The position numbers and the translations under genes were made by a program. 64,000 bases of DNA, taken from contig MGTI01000054.1 of the NCBI GenBank assembly GCA_001799365.1, forward strand, positions 1 to 64,000. The letters are read 5' to 3'. The notes under the pieces were generated by a model that was not told where the DNA came from, ran no database searches, and saw only the letters and a list, made by a program, of their open reading frames with translations. Numbering within the stretch: position 1 is the first letter of the stretch; each line of letters opens with the position of its first letter. Shown one piece after another: positions 9,821 through 19,386 of this stretch. The DNA is from Desulfobacterales bacterium GWB2_56_26. GTDB taxonomy: Bacteria; Desulfobacterota; Desulfobulbia; Desulfobulbales; Desulfocapsaceae.

Positions 9821-11191
9821 ATGTCTGATTTGAATACATCACCTGTTCATGCGAGAATGCCTCCTCAAAACGTCGAGGCCGAACAGGCTGTTCTCGGATC
9901 TATCCTCCTCAAAGCCGATGCATTCGGAAATGTCCTGGAAATTCTCAAAACCACTGATTTTTATAAGGACAGTCATCGTCTCATCTATGAGACGATGATC
10001 GATCTCTTCGAGAAGAACGAGCCGCTTGACCTTCTCACAGTCTCCAATCTGCTGCGCGACAAGAATAAGATCGAGCAGATCGGCGGTACTATTTACCTTG
10101 CGACCCTGACCTCCATTGTTCCGGTCACCGCCAATATCGCCAGCTATGCTAAAATTATTCGCGAAAAATCGATACTTCGCAAACTGATTTCGGTCAATAC
10201 GGACATTGCCGCCCGCTGCTATGAAGAGCAGAACGATATCGATATCCTGGTGGACGAGGCGGAACAGGCTATCTTCGATATCGCCGGCACCAAAAGCGAC
10301 CAGAATTTTACGCCGATCAAGGCAATCGTACCGAAGGCTTTTGCGGCAGTCGAGCAGCTCTACAAAAGAAAGGAACTGATCACCGGGGTACCCACCGGGT
10401 ATGCCGAAATCGATAAAATGACCGCCGGGCTGCAGGGTTCCGATCTTATTATCCTGGCGGCCAGACCGTCCATGGGCAAGACCTCGTTTGCCATGAACAT
10501 CGCCCAGCATGCGGCCCTGGTGGAAAAGACCGGCGTAGCCGTGTTCAGCCTGGAAATGTCTAAGGAACAGCTGGTCATGCGACTCTTGAGTTCGGTGGGC
10601 CGGATCGATTCACAGCGGATCCGTACCGGAAAACTGCGCAGTGAAGATTGGCCGAAGCTGACCCGGGCGGTCGGCATGCTGTCGGAAGCCCCGATGTTTA
10701 TTGACGATACGCCAGCCATTTCCGTCCTGGAAATGCGGGCCAAGCTGAGACGGCTGGCAGCCCAGCACGACATCGGCCTGGTGGTGGTCGATTATCTCCA
10801 GCTTATGCGGGGACGAGCCACTATTGAAAACAGAACCCAGGAGATCAGTGAGATTTCCAGGTCGCTGAAGGCCCTGGCGAAGGAACACAATATCCCGGTA
10901 ATTGCGCTCTCGCAGTTGAACCGCGGTCTCGAAAACCGGACCGACAAACGACCCATGATGGCCGACCTGCGAGAATCCGGGGCCATCGAGCAGGACGCCG
11001 ACGTCATCTGCTTCATCTATCGGGACGAGGTCTATAACAAATCGGAAGACAACCCCGAAAGAGGCATCGCCGAGATTATTATCGGCAAACAACGAAATGG
11101 TCCGACCGGTGTGGCGAGGTTGACATTTATCAAAGAATTCACGATGTTTGAAAATATGAGTACTTTCGATGAACCGGAAGGTTACAGTTAA
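9821..11191 (+). CDS. dnaB: replicative DNA helicase DnaB
   Basis: MPPQNVEAEQAVLGSILL, AARPSMGKTSFAMNIA, VVDYLQLM, SQLNRGLENRTDKRPMMADLRESGAIEQDADVICFIYRDEVY; no intein. Confidence 0.98.
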   Translation: MSDLNTSPVHARMPPQNVEAEQAVLGSILLKADAFGNVLEILKTTDFYKDSHRLIYETMIDLFEKNEPLDLLTVSNLLRDKNKIEQIGGTIYLATLTSIVPVTANIASYAKIIREKSILRKLISVNTDIAARCYEEQNDIDILVDEAEQAIFDIAGTKSDQNFTPIKAIVPKAFAAVEQLYKRKELITGVPTGYAEIDKMTAGLQGSDLIILAARPSMGKTSFAMNIAQHAALVEKTGVAVFSLEMSKEQLVMRLLSSVGRIDSQRIRTGKLRSEDWPKLTRAVGMLSEAPMFIDDTPAISVLEMRAKLRRLAAQHDIGLVVVDYLQLMRGRATIENRTQEISEISRSLKALAKEHNIPVIALSQLNRGLENRTDKRPMMADLRESGAIEQDADVICFIYRDEVYNKSEDNPERGIAEIIIGKQRNGPTGVARLTFIKEFTMFENMSTFDEPEGYS

Positions 11192-11252
11192 TTTGGCTTT
11201 TCCGGCTCAATTGATTTCCTTCTCTCAAACCACAGTTTCTTGAGGTACGATA

Positions 11253-13745
11253 ATGACCAGCAACAACACCGTTTCAAATAAATACGATTTCAAGACCATT
11301 GAAAAAAAATGGCAGCAGTTTTGGGAAGACGGTGAGGTGTACAAGGTGACTGAGGATGCCGCCGGCGAGAAATACTACGTATTGGAAATGTTTCCTTACC
11401 CTTCCGGGCGAATCCACATGGGCCACGTGCGGAATTACTCGATCGGCGACGTCGTCGCCCGCTACAAAAGGATGCGCGGTTACAATGTCCTGCATCCCAT
11501 GGGCTGGGACGCCTTCGGCCTGCCCGCCGAAAATGCCGCCCTGAAAAATAACAGTCATCCCGCCACCTGGACCTATGCCAACATTGATTACATGCGCAAC
11601 CAGCTGCGCCAGCTCGGATTGTCCTACGACTGGGGTCGGGAAATAGCCACCTGCAATCCCAAGTACTACCGCTGGGAGCAGCTCTTGTTTATCGAGATGT
11701 ACCGCAAGGGTCTGGTCTACCAGAAGGTCACGACGGTGAACTGGTGTGATTCCTGCCAGACGGTTCTTGCCAACGAACAGGTCATTGAAGGGGCGTGCTG
11801 GCGCTGCGATCAGCCGGTTTTCCCGCGCAAGATGAATGGCTGGTTCTTCAAGATCACCGATTATGCCGAAGAGCTGCTCGCCGATCTCGAAAAACTCACG
11901 GGCTGGCCGGATAAGGTGGTTACGATGCAGCGGAACTGGATCGGCAAATCGACCGGGCTCACCTGCGAATTTGCCGTGGAAGGATCGGCGGAGAAAATCG
12001 CCATTTTTACTACCCGACCCGATACCATTTTCGGCGTGACCTTCATGTCGATCGCCGCCGAACATCCGTTGCTCGATCCCATCATTGCCGGCACGGCGAC
12101 GGAACACGAAGTGAGGGATTTCGCCCGGCAGATAGTGATCGACAAGCAGCGGCGATCGCTGGATGAAGAAGCGGAAAAAGTAGGCATCTTCACCGGACGG
12201 TACGCCATAAACCCATTCAACAGCGAGCGGATTCCCATTTACGTGGCCAATTTCGTGCTCATGGAATACGGCACCGGCGCGGTCATGGCCGTGCCGGCGC
12301 ACGATGAAAGGGATTTTGAGTTCGCCAGGAAATACAACCTGCCGATTACCCCGGTGGTTATTCCGGAAGGGATGACTCTCGATCCTGCTACAATGGCGCA
12401 GGCCTCCACCATCCCCGGGGTTCTGGCAGGTTCCGGGCAGTTTACCGGCATGGATTCCCTCGCTGCCCAGGCGGCCATCATCAAACAGGCGGAGGAAAAG
12501 GGCTTCGGTTCAGCCCATGTCACGTATCGGCTGCGGGACTGGGGCATTTCCCGGCAGCGCTATTGGGGTGCGCCCATTCCCATGGTGCATTGCGATACCT
12601 GCGGCGTGCAGCCGGTGCCGGAAGCGGAACTGCCGGTCCTGCTGCCGGAAGATACCGAGGCCGGCAGTGGCTGTCTGCCCCTCCACCAACGACCATCCTT
12701 CATCGCTACGACCTGCCCGAAATGCGGCGGTGCAGCAAAGCGCGAAACCGATACCATGGACACCTTTATGGAATCATCGTGGTATTTTGCCCGTTATACC
12801 TGTCCGCGCAATGAGACAAGTCCTCTCGATAAGGCCAAAGCAGCCTACTGGCTGCCTGTCGACCAGTATATCGGCGGCGTCGAACATGCCATACTGCACC
12901 TCTTGTATTCCCGTTTCTTCACCAAGGTGCTGCGGGATCTCGGCCACCTCGATATCGATGAACCGTTCACCAACCTCCTTACCCAGGGGATGGTTATCAA
13001 GGATGGGGCGAAGATGTCGAAATCAAAGGGCAACGTCGTCGACCCGAACGATCTGATCCAGGAATACGGCGCCGACACGGTGCGGCTTTTCAGCCTCTTT
13101 GCCGCCCCGCCGGAGCGCGACCTTGAATGGAGTGCCCAGGGTGTCGAAGGATCTTCCCGATTTCTCAATCGGGTCTATCGGCTCATCGCCACCAACAGGG
13201 AACTCTTCACCTGTGATCCGGCAATGCCGGCACAACTCAGCGAGCCGGGGAAGACCCTGCATCGCAAGACCCATCAGACGATCAAGCGGGTGACGGAGAG
13301 CATCGAGCAGAATTTTCATTTCAACACGGCGATCAGCGGCATGATGGAATTGTTCAATGTCCTTGCAAGCGTCGCCGGCGAGAATGCCGACGAAAAGGCC
13401 GAACCTGCCGTGGTGCGGGAAGCGGTCTCCATTCTGCTGCTTCTTGTTTCGCCCATGGTCCCCCATTTCGCTGCCGAGATGTGGGAGTATATCGGCAATA
13501 GCGAATCCCTCGAAAAGATGCCATGGCCCGAATTCGACGCCGAAGCGGCCAGGGAAGATCTGCTGACCATTGTCCTGCAGGTAAACGGCAAGGTACGTTC
13601 CAGGCTTCAGGTGCCGGCCGATATTGCCGACGACGACCTTGCCCGGCTGGCCTTGGCGGATGAGAATACGGTCAAGTTCATCGACGGCAAGCCGGTGAAA
13701 AAGACCATTGTGGTGAAGAAGAAACTTGTGAATATTGTCGTTTAA
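11253..13745 (+). CDS. leuS: leucyl-tRNA synthetase
   Basis: YPSGRIHMGHVRNYSIGDVVARYKRMRGYNVLHPMGWDAFGLPAENAA (HIGH region), KMSKSKGN, TMDTFMESSWYFARY. Confidence 0.98.
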   Translation: MTSNNTVSNKYDFKTIEKKWQQFWEDGEVYKVTEDAAGEKYYVLEMFPYPSGRIHMGHVRNYSIGDVVARYKRMRGYNVLHPMGWDAFGLPAENAALKNNSHPATWTYANIDYMRNQLRQLGLSYDWGREIATCNPKYYRWEQLLFIEMYRKGLVYQKVTTVNWCDSCQTVLANEQVIEGACWRCDQPVFPRKMNGWFFKITDYAEELLADLEKLTGWPDKVVTMQRNWIGKSTGLTCEFAVEGSAEKIAIFTTRPDTIFGVTFMSIAAEHPLLDPIIAGTATEHEVRDFARQIVIDKQRRSLDEEAEKVGIFTGRYAINPFNSERIPIYVANFVLMEYGTGAVMAVPAHDERDFEFARKYNLPITPVVIPEGMTLDPATMAQASTIPGVLAGSGQFTGMDSLAAQAAIIKQAEEKGFGSAHVTYRLRDWGISRQRYWGAPIPMVHCDTCGVQPVPEAELPVLLPEDTEAGSGCLPLHQRPSFIATTCPKCGGAAKRETDTMDTFMESSWYFARYTCPRNETSPLDKAKAAYWLPVDQYIGGVEHAILHLLYSRFFTKVLRDLGHLDIDEPFTNLLTQGMVIKDGAKMSKSKGNVVDPNDLIQEYGADTVRLFSLFAAPPERDLEWSAQGVEGSSRFLNRVYRLIATNRELFTCDPAMPAQLSEPGKTLHRKTHQTIKRVTESIEQNFHFNTAISGMMELFNVLASVAGENADEKAEPAVVREAVSILLLLVSPMVPHFAAEMWEYIGNSESLEKMPWPEFDAEAAREDLLTIVLQVNGKVRSRLQVPADIADDDLARLALADENTVKFIDGKPVKKTIVVKKKLVNIVV

Positions 13746-13805
13746 TACTAGTATCATCCAGCGAGAAAGCTACCTCTTCCCGATGAAATCAACAGGAGAT
13801 GACGA

Positions 13806-14327
13806 GTGAAAACGGTTTGTCGAGTATTCTCTTTTCTCATTGCCGCCTGCATTCTTGCCTCGTGCGGCTACCACAATCCCAATGTGTACACCGGTCCGCA
13901 CAAGGTCATTTACACAACCGAATGGAAGAACAGAACCAGTGAGTTGGGCCTCGATTCGAAAATCTACCGGTCGTTGACCAGATGGTTCCAAAAATCCGGC
14001 TCCATTTCGACTGTCCGCGAAAAGGCCGGTGCCGATCTGATTCTTGCGGGGGAAATTGTCTCCATCGAATTGCCGAGTCTTTCCTACGGGGTAAACAACA
14101 CCGCCGCCGAGGTCAAGGTCCGGTTGCGCGTCCGCTACGTCCTGAAAGAGATCGCCTCCAATAAAATCCTGATGGAAATTCCGGATGAGGTCTGGATCGA
14201 GGATTATCTGGTGTCGAGCAGTTCCAGCATCAACCAGGATAACGAGAAGAAGGCCCTCGACAGAATCATCGAAGATCTCTCCCAGCGGATCTATCAGAGA
14301 ACGGTTTCCAAGTTGCCGAAGCTCTGA
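13806..14327 (+). CDS. lptE: LptE-like LPS-assembly lipoprotein
   Basis: GTG start; signal peptide with lipobox ILASCGYHNPNVYTGPHKVIYTTEWKNRTSELGL; downstream of leuS as often seen. Confidence 0.75.
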   Translation: MKTVCRVFSFLIAACILASCGYHNPNVYTGPHKVIYTTEWKNRTSELGLDSKIYRSLTRWFQKSGSISTVREKAGADLILAGEIVSIELPSLSYGVNNTAAEVKVRLRVRYVLKEIASNKILMEIPDEVWIEDYLVSSSSSINQDNEKKALDRIIEDLSQRIYQRTVSKLPKL

Positions 14328-14348
14328 TATATCGTTACGCTTCACCTA

Positions 14349-14393
14349 CAACCGGGCAGAGCCTTTCAGCGGCTCTGCCCGGTTGAGTTTTTC
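14349..14393 (+). terminator. rho-independent terminator after lptE
   Basis: CAACCGGGCAGAGCC-tttcagc-GGCTCTGCCCGGTTG then AGTTTTTCTTT. Confidence 0.85.
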
Positions 14394-14410
14394 TTTCTCA
14401 CCTCGCGGCA

Positions 14411-15361
14411 ATGCTCAAAATCGCCCATCTTATCTTCGAATCACCATTTGTTCTTGCTCCGCTCGCCGGATATACCAATCTGCCCTTTCGCCTGCTCTGC
14501 CGAAAATACGGCGCCGCCTTATGCGTTTCCGAAATGATCAGCTGCCATGGACTGGTGTATCGCGAACCGAACACTTTGCGAATGCTGGCCTCGGTCGAAG
14601 CGGAACGGCCGGTATCCTTTCAGCTGTTCGGCGCAGACCCCGAAGTGATGGCCGATGCCGCGGAAATAATGGCATCGTACGGCCCTGACCTGATCGATAT
14701 CAATATGGGGTGCCCGGCCAAAAAGGTCACCAAGCGAGGGGCCGGAGCCGCCTTGATGACCACACCCGAACTAGCCGAGAATATCATCAAAAAGGTGGTT
14801 CAGAGAGTGAGGATACCGGTGACGGTGAAGATCAGATCCGGCAAAGATCTCTGTTCCATCAACGCCGTCGGTTTTGCCAGGATGGCTGAAGACAATGGCG
14901 CCGCCGCCATTACCGTCCACCCCAGGACCTGGGCTCAGGGGTTCGGCGGCACGATCGATCCGGATGTCATCGCCCAGGTAAAAAAGGCGGTGACCATACC
15001 GGTAATCGGCAATGGCGATGTGCTTTCCCTGCAGGACGGTCACCGGATGATGGAAACCACGGGATGCGATGGTGTCATGATCGGCCGAGGCGCCTTGGGG
15101 AACCCCTGGATTTTCCGGCAGGATCAACGACCGGAAGATTCTCGGGAGATTGCCGCCACCGCGCGCGAGCATCTGCGGCTCATCGAGGAGTTTCTGTCCG
15201 CGGAGCGGATGCTGGGTTTCATAAAAAGTCAGATGTGCCGCTACTTCCGTGACTTCCCAGGAAGTTCGGGCGAACGGAGGAAAATTTTTGCCATGCCGAC
15301 ACTGCAGGAACTACGGGACTATATCGACGCCTGCGGTAGCAGAGATCTACCTATTTCTTGA
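14411..15361 (+). CDS. dusB: tRNA-dihydrouridine synthase
   Basis: LAPLAGYTNLPFRLLCRKYGAALCVSEMIS, DINMGCPAKKVTKRGAGAALM, IGNGDVLSLQDGHRMMETTGCDGVMIGRGALGNPWIF. Confidence 0.93.
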   Translation: MLKIAHLIFESPFVLAPLAGYTNLPFRLLCRKYGAALCVSEMISCHGLVYREPNTLRMLASVEAERPVSFQLFGADPEVMADAAEIMASYGPDLIDINMGCPAKKVTKRGAGAALMTTPELAENIIKKVVQRVRIPVTVKIRSGKDLCSINAVGFARMAEDNGAAAITVHPRTWAQGFGGTIDPDVIAQVKKAVTIPVIGNGDVLSLQDGHRMMETTGCDGVMIGRGALGNPWIFRQDQRPEDSREIAATAREHLRLIEEFLSAERMLGFIKSQMCRYFRDFPGSSGERRKIFAMPTLQELRDYIDACGSRDLPIS

Positions 15362-16757
15362 GCAGGGTGATCTTTTTCAAAAGGTCCCTGCATTCAATTT
15401 TCAGCGCGTCCGGCAAGGCAGCGTCGCGTAGAGCACTTTTCAGGCTCTGTTCCGCGAGTTTCAGTTTGCCCTGATAAAGATTGAACTTGCCGAGGTACAT
15501 TGCCGCAATCCCCTTCTGGCCTTTATCCGACGCGATCTGTCCCAGCTCGAAATAAACCTTGGCGTATTCGGGAAGCTCGTAGCTCACGGTCTTAAAATAT
15601 TTTTCGGCCTCCGCGGCCCGTCCGGTGCGGTACAGCAACTTGGCGAGCAGAAAGGTGGCATACATATCCGAGCTCTCAGCCTGCAGCGCCTCCCGGAAAC
15701 ATTTCTCTGCTTCGGTCATTTCTGCCGCAGCAAACAGGATAGCGCCGCGGTCGACGTTCAGGATTTTTTTGTTTGGATAGTGCTTCGCCGTTTTCTCGAG
15801 CAGATCGAGGCTTCTCTTGTAATCGTTTTCGCTTACAGCGATCTGGGACAGGCCATAGTTGGCCATGGCTTTCACCGATTCTGAGGATCTGCCGTCGGCG
15901 ACGATTGTCGCCAGGATCGGTTTCAGCGTTTCCGGGCCCTTCACTTTTGCCAGAACCCGATACTTGAAGCGCAGGAAGTCGAACTCATCGGTGCGGGCGA
16001 GGCTGTCGTTTTTGGAATTTTCATTTTCGAGAATGGATTCGATATAATCGAGCCGTGCCTCAGGGTTGGGGTGGGTGAGCAGATATTGCGGCAATTTTTC
16101 GCTGCGGTACCTGGCAATCCGCCGCAGGGCTTCCATCATTTTAATCTGGCCCTGGGGGTCGCGCTTCAGCTTTTTCATCCAGTCGTAGGCGAGTAGGTCC
16201 GCCTCTTCCTCGTGCTGGCGACTGAAGTAGAGATTGAGGCTCTGGCCGGTGGCGAGTGCCCCGGTGAAAAGCACCGGGGCTGCGGCCCCGCCGAAGGCGA
16301 TTGCAGCCAGGGCCATGCCCAGCGACGCAATGCCTGAGTATGTCCCCTTTTCCACCCGTGAAGCGAGATGCCTTTTGACGATATGGCCGATCTCATGCGC
16401 CAGCACCGAAACCAGTTCGTCTTCGGAGTTAACGATTTCGATCAGTCCGGCGTTGAAAAAAATGAGACCGGACGGCGCGGCAAAGGCATTGACCTCCTTG
16501 TCGGCGATGACGAAGAAATGGTAGTCGAAATACTGAATCCCGGCCACCTCCAGCACGCTTTGGCCCAAGTGGGTGATATACTGGGTAACATCCGGATCAT
16601 CGACCAGTTCAAATGCCGATCTGACGGAATAGAGAAGTTTCTCTCCCACCTCCCTCTCTTCACCGATGGAAAACGAGAAAGCAGGAGATATGGCTGCGAA
16701 CTGACAGAATACGGCAAGCAGTACCCAGGCCGTGATTTTCTTTGTTAAGTTTTTCAT
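15351..16757 (-). CDS. M48 family metalloprotease with TPR C-terminus (BepA/YfgC-like)
   Basis: VSVLAHEIGHIVKRH (HExxH), FSRQHEEEADLLAYDWM, C-terminal TPR-like repeats, N-terminal signal sequence; ATG at 16757. Confidence 0.88.
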   Translation of the reverse strand: MKNLTKKITAWVLLAVFCQFAAISPAFSFSIGEEREVGEKLLYSVRSAFELVDDPDVTQYITHLGQSVLEVAGIQYFDYHFFVIADKEVNAFAAPSGLIFFNAGLIEIVNSEDELVSVLAHEIGHIVKRHLASRVEKGTYSGIASLGMALAAIAFGGAAAPVLFTGALATGQSLNLYFSRQHEEEADLLAYDWMKKLKRDPQGQIKMMEALRRIARYRSEKLPQYLLTHPNPEARLDYIESILENENSKNDSLARTDEFDFLRFKYRVLAKVKGPETLKPILATIVADGRSSESVKAMANYGLSQIAVSENDYKRSLDLLEKTAKHYPNKKILNVDRGAILFAAAEMTEAEKCFREALQAESSDMYATFLLAKLLYRTGRAAEAEKYFKTVSYELPEYAKVYFELGQIASDKGQKGIAAMYLGKFNLYQGKLKLAEQSLKSALRDAALPDALKIECRDLLKKITLLKK

Positions 16758-17776
16758 TGTGACTTCAACCACTGTACGGTTCTGCGCAGGCCTTCCTCGG
16801 TGGACACCACGGGTTCATAGCCGAGGTCTCTTCGTGCGGCAGTTATCGAAAAATAGTGGGATTTGGCCAGTTGTTCGGCGACAAAACGGGTCATTCTCGG
16901 TTCCTGTTTTAGCCGCAAAAGGCTGTATGCCGCTTCCAGCATATGGCCCAGTCGAGAGGCTGTGCCAAAGGAAATGGCGGATTCTATCTTCGGGATGTCC
17001 ATCAAGGCAAAGAGTTCATCGATCCATCGCCACAGATTGACGGGCGTTCCCTGGCTGATAAAGTATGCCTTCCCCCCTGCCGTTCCCCGATCCGCCAGAT
17101 TCTTGGCAGCAAGGATGTGGGCATCAGCAACATTGTCAATATAAGAGATATCGACGAGATTGGCACCGTCCCCCACTCGTTTTAATTGTCTCTTGCGCCC
17201 GCTGGCGAGCAGTCGAGGCAAGAGATGGGGATCGCCCGGCCCCCAGATGAGATGCGGTCGTAGGGCGCATGTATAAAGGCCCGGCGAATGTGCCGCAAGC
17301 ACCATTTTTTCGGCCATCACCTTGCTTTTCGCATAATGGCAGAGAAAGCTGTCCGCGTAGCCGAGCCGTTCGTCTTCGCCGCAGATATCCAGCCGGTTGA
17401 ACACCACCGACGGCGTGGAGGTATAAACGAGCATGGGCACGCGATTCTTCCGGCAACTGTCGATGACCTTTTCTGTGCCGAGGACATTCGTTTCGTAATA
17501 TGAATTCCAGGGTCCCCAGATGCCGGCCAAGGCGGCAACATGAAAGACGATATCCACGCCCTCCGTCGCCTGGGCCATGATCGTCTCATCGGTGATGTCG
17601 CCGACCAGACACTTCGCACCCATAGCCTCGACTTCCGGATAGCGATGGCGGCCGATGACACGGGTCTCAACGCCTAAATCAAGAAGCCTCCTTACCACCA
17701 CCTTGCCGACGAATCCTCCGCCGCCTGTTACCAAGGCTCTTTTTATGGTCAACGTGCGATTTTCTTGTGCGCCCAT
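16754..17776 (-). CDS. oleD: OleD-like NAD(P)-dependent epimerase/3-beta-HSD family reductase
   Basis: RALVTGGGGFVGKVVVRRLLDLG, YTSTPSVVFN, YAKSKVMAEKMV, ALRPHLIWGPGDPHLLPRLL; adjacent to oleC/oleB homologues. Confidence 0.85.
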   Translation of the reverse strand: MGAQENRTLTIKRALVTGGGGFVGKVVVRRLLDLGVETRVIGRHRYPEVEAMGAKCLVGDITDETIMAQATEGVDIVFHVAALAGIWGPWNSYYETNVLGTEKVIDSCRKNRVPMLVYTSTPSVVFNRLDICGEDERLGYADSFLCHYAKSKVMAEKMVLAAHSPGLYTCALRPHLIWGPGDPHLLPRLLASGRKRQLKRVGDGANLVDISYIDNVADAHILAAKNLADRGTAGGKAYFISQGTPVNLWRWIDELFALMDIPKIESAISFGTASRLGHMLEAAYSLLRLKQEPRMTRFVAEQLAKSHYFSITAARRDLGYEPVVSTEEGLRRTVQWLKSQ

Positions 17777-19386
17777 ATTGCCAGTTTCTCGCGAAAGATT
17801 TTTGCGTTGTGGCGAATGTCCACCGGAAAGGCTCTATGAATCAAAAAGTATTGAATATCGCGGGTAAGTTCACTCGCCTTGGCCAGAGCTCGTACCTCGT
17901 CCAGCAAGATCTTTTTGCTCATCTCGATGTTGCTTACCGGCTCGACAATCAAAACCGGCACTTTGGTCGCTTTGTCACCGGTGGTTCCTGACGGCCCGGC
18001 AATACCGACCAAGGCGGATCGATACACTGCCGTATGCTCGTTAACGATCGCCTCGCAAGGAATAGAATATAATGTTCCCTTCGCCGTTACAACCCGATGT
18101 GCTCGACGGCCGCAAAACCAAAGGCGCTCTTTATCGTCGAGATATCCGACATCGCCCATCCGGTGCCAGAATGACGCGCCGTCCCTGATTTTCGCCAGAT
18201 GGGTTTCCTCGTCATTGTTTTGATAGGCCCTGGTTACCACCTCGCCCCGGACGATGATTTCGCCCAACTCACCGTTCTTCAAAAACATCGATTCGGATAA
18301 TTCGGCTATCGGCTCATCGGAGATGGCGATTATCTTCACTTCAACCCCGGGCAGAGCGCGCCCGACACAAGTTCCCCGCCCCATGCGGCTCATCGCCCAG
18401 GTTTCCGCCAGTACCTCGCGCCCTTCGATGGAGGCAACGGGCAGGCTTTCCGTGGCCCCGTACGGCGTAAACACCGAGGCTTCGGGAGGCAGGACAGCCC
18501 TCACCCGGGTGAGCAGTTCGTAGGGCACCGGGGCGCCGGCCATCAGCACCTTGCGGACCGATTTGAGGGTGATCCCATGATCCAGGCAATACCTGCTCAC
18601 AACATTCCAGATGGCCGGCGAACCAAAAGAATAGGTTACCCCATAGGTGTCGATCGATTGCACGAATTTTTGCGGATCGACCTGGGCCGGTTTAGTCGGA
18701 TTCATATCGGGGATGACCGAACAGGCTCCCAGGGCCGCCGAGAACAAGGCAAAGAGCGGAAAGGCCGGCTGATCGACATCATCGGGACCGATTTCATAAT
18801 ACTCTTCAATGAGACGCAGCTGGGCGCTGAATATCGAATGTTCGTATCTGACCCCCTTGGGCGGGCCGGTCGAGCCGGTGGTGAAGATAATCGCGGCCAG
18901 ATCATCCTCTCCCGGCTGGTAGACCGGAAAAGGCGCCGCACCATCAAGACTTCGGCTGATATCGGGGCCGAAGAAGCCAAAGGAGTTGCCGCAACAAAAA
19001 AAACTCTGCACTGTCTGGAAATGCTTGGCAAAGATCCTGGCGAACAGGATCGCCTTCGGTATGCCCACCAGCACCTTTGGCTGGACCCTTGCGATGCAGC
19101 GCAGCAGGTTTTTGTAGCCCATGCCCGGATCGATCAGGACGATCGGACTACCGAGCTTAAAAAGTGCCAGGGTGAGGGCGATGAATTCCACGGAAGGGGT
19201 CACCATGAGCATGACTATATCGCCGGGACGAACGCCTTTCTCGCAGAAATAGGCGGCATAGCCGTCGGAGCTCCTGTTCAGTTCGCCGAAGGTGACGCTT
19301 CTGCCGCTTTTCGCCTCGATAATCCCTATCCGCTCCTGAAATCTTTCTGCGGTTTTGACAAAGGTTTCAGCAATATTTCTCGCCAC
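17749..19386 (-). CDS. oleC: OleC-like AMP-dependent ligase (beta-lactone synthetase family)
   Basis: IIFTTGSTGPPKGVRYEH, FTPYGATESLPVASIEGREVLAETWAMSRMGRGTCVGRALPGVEVKII, MGDVGYLDDKERLWFCGRRAHRV; likely GTG start at 19386 (VARNIAETFVKTA); the ORF-track extension to 19737 overlaps oleB. Confidence 0.87.
   Translation of the reverse strand: MARNIAETFVKTAERFQERIGIIEAKSGRSVTFGELNRSSDGYAAYFCEKGVRPGDIVMLMVTPSVEFIALTLALFKLGSPIVLIDPGMGYKNLLRCIARVQPKVLVGIPKAILFARIFAKHFQTVQSFFCCGNSFGFFGPDISRSLDGAAPFPVYQPGEDDLAAIIFTTGSTGPPKGVRYEHSIFSAQLRLIEEYYEIGPDDVDQPAFPLFALFSAALGACSVIPDMNPTKPAQVDPQKFVQSIDTYGVTYSFGSPAIWNVVSRYCLDHGITLKSVRKVLMAGAPVPYELLTRVRAVLPPEASVFTPYGATESLPVASIEGREVLAETWAMSRMGRGTCVGRALPGVEVKIIAISDEPIAELSESMFLKNGELGEIIVRGEVVTRAYQNNDEETHLAKIRDGASFWHRMGDVGYLDDKERLWFCGRRAHRVVTAKGTLYSIPCEAIVNEHTAVYRSALVGIAGPSGTTGDKATKVPVLIVEPVSNIEMSKKILLDEVRALAKASELTRDIQYFLIHRAFPVDIRHNAKIFREKLAIWAHKKIAR

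Noticed and set aside
13023-13757. Long antisense ORFs opposite leuS, dnaB, ole genes, PriA and others (e.g. 11274-12302 -, 13023-13757 -, 18577-19545 +, 26478-27371 +)
   Set aside because: They lie opposite well-recognised genes, have low-complexity or shadow-like translations, and reflect the GC-rich codon structure of the sense gene.
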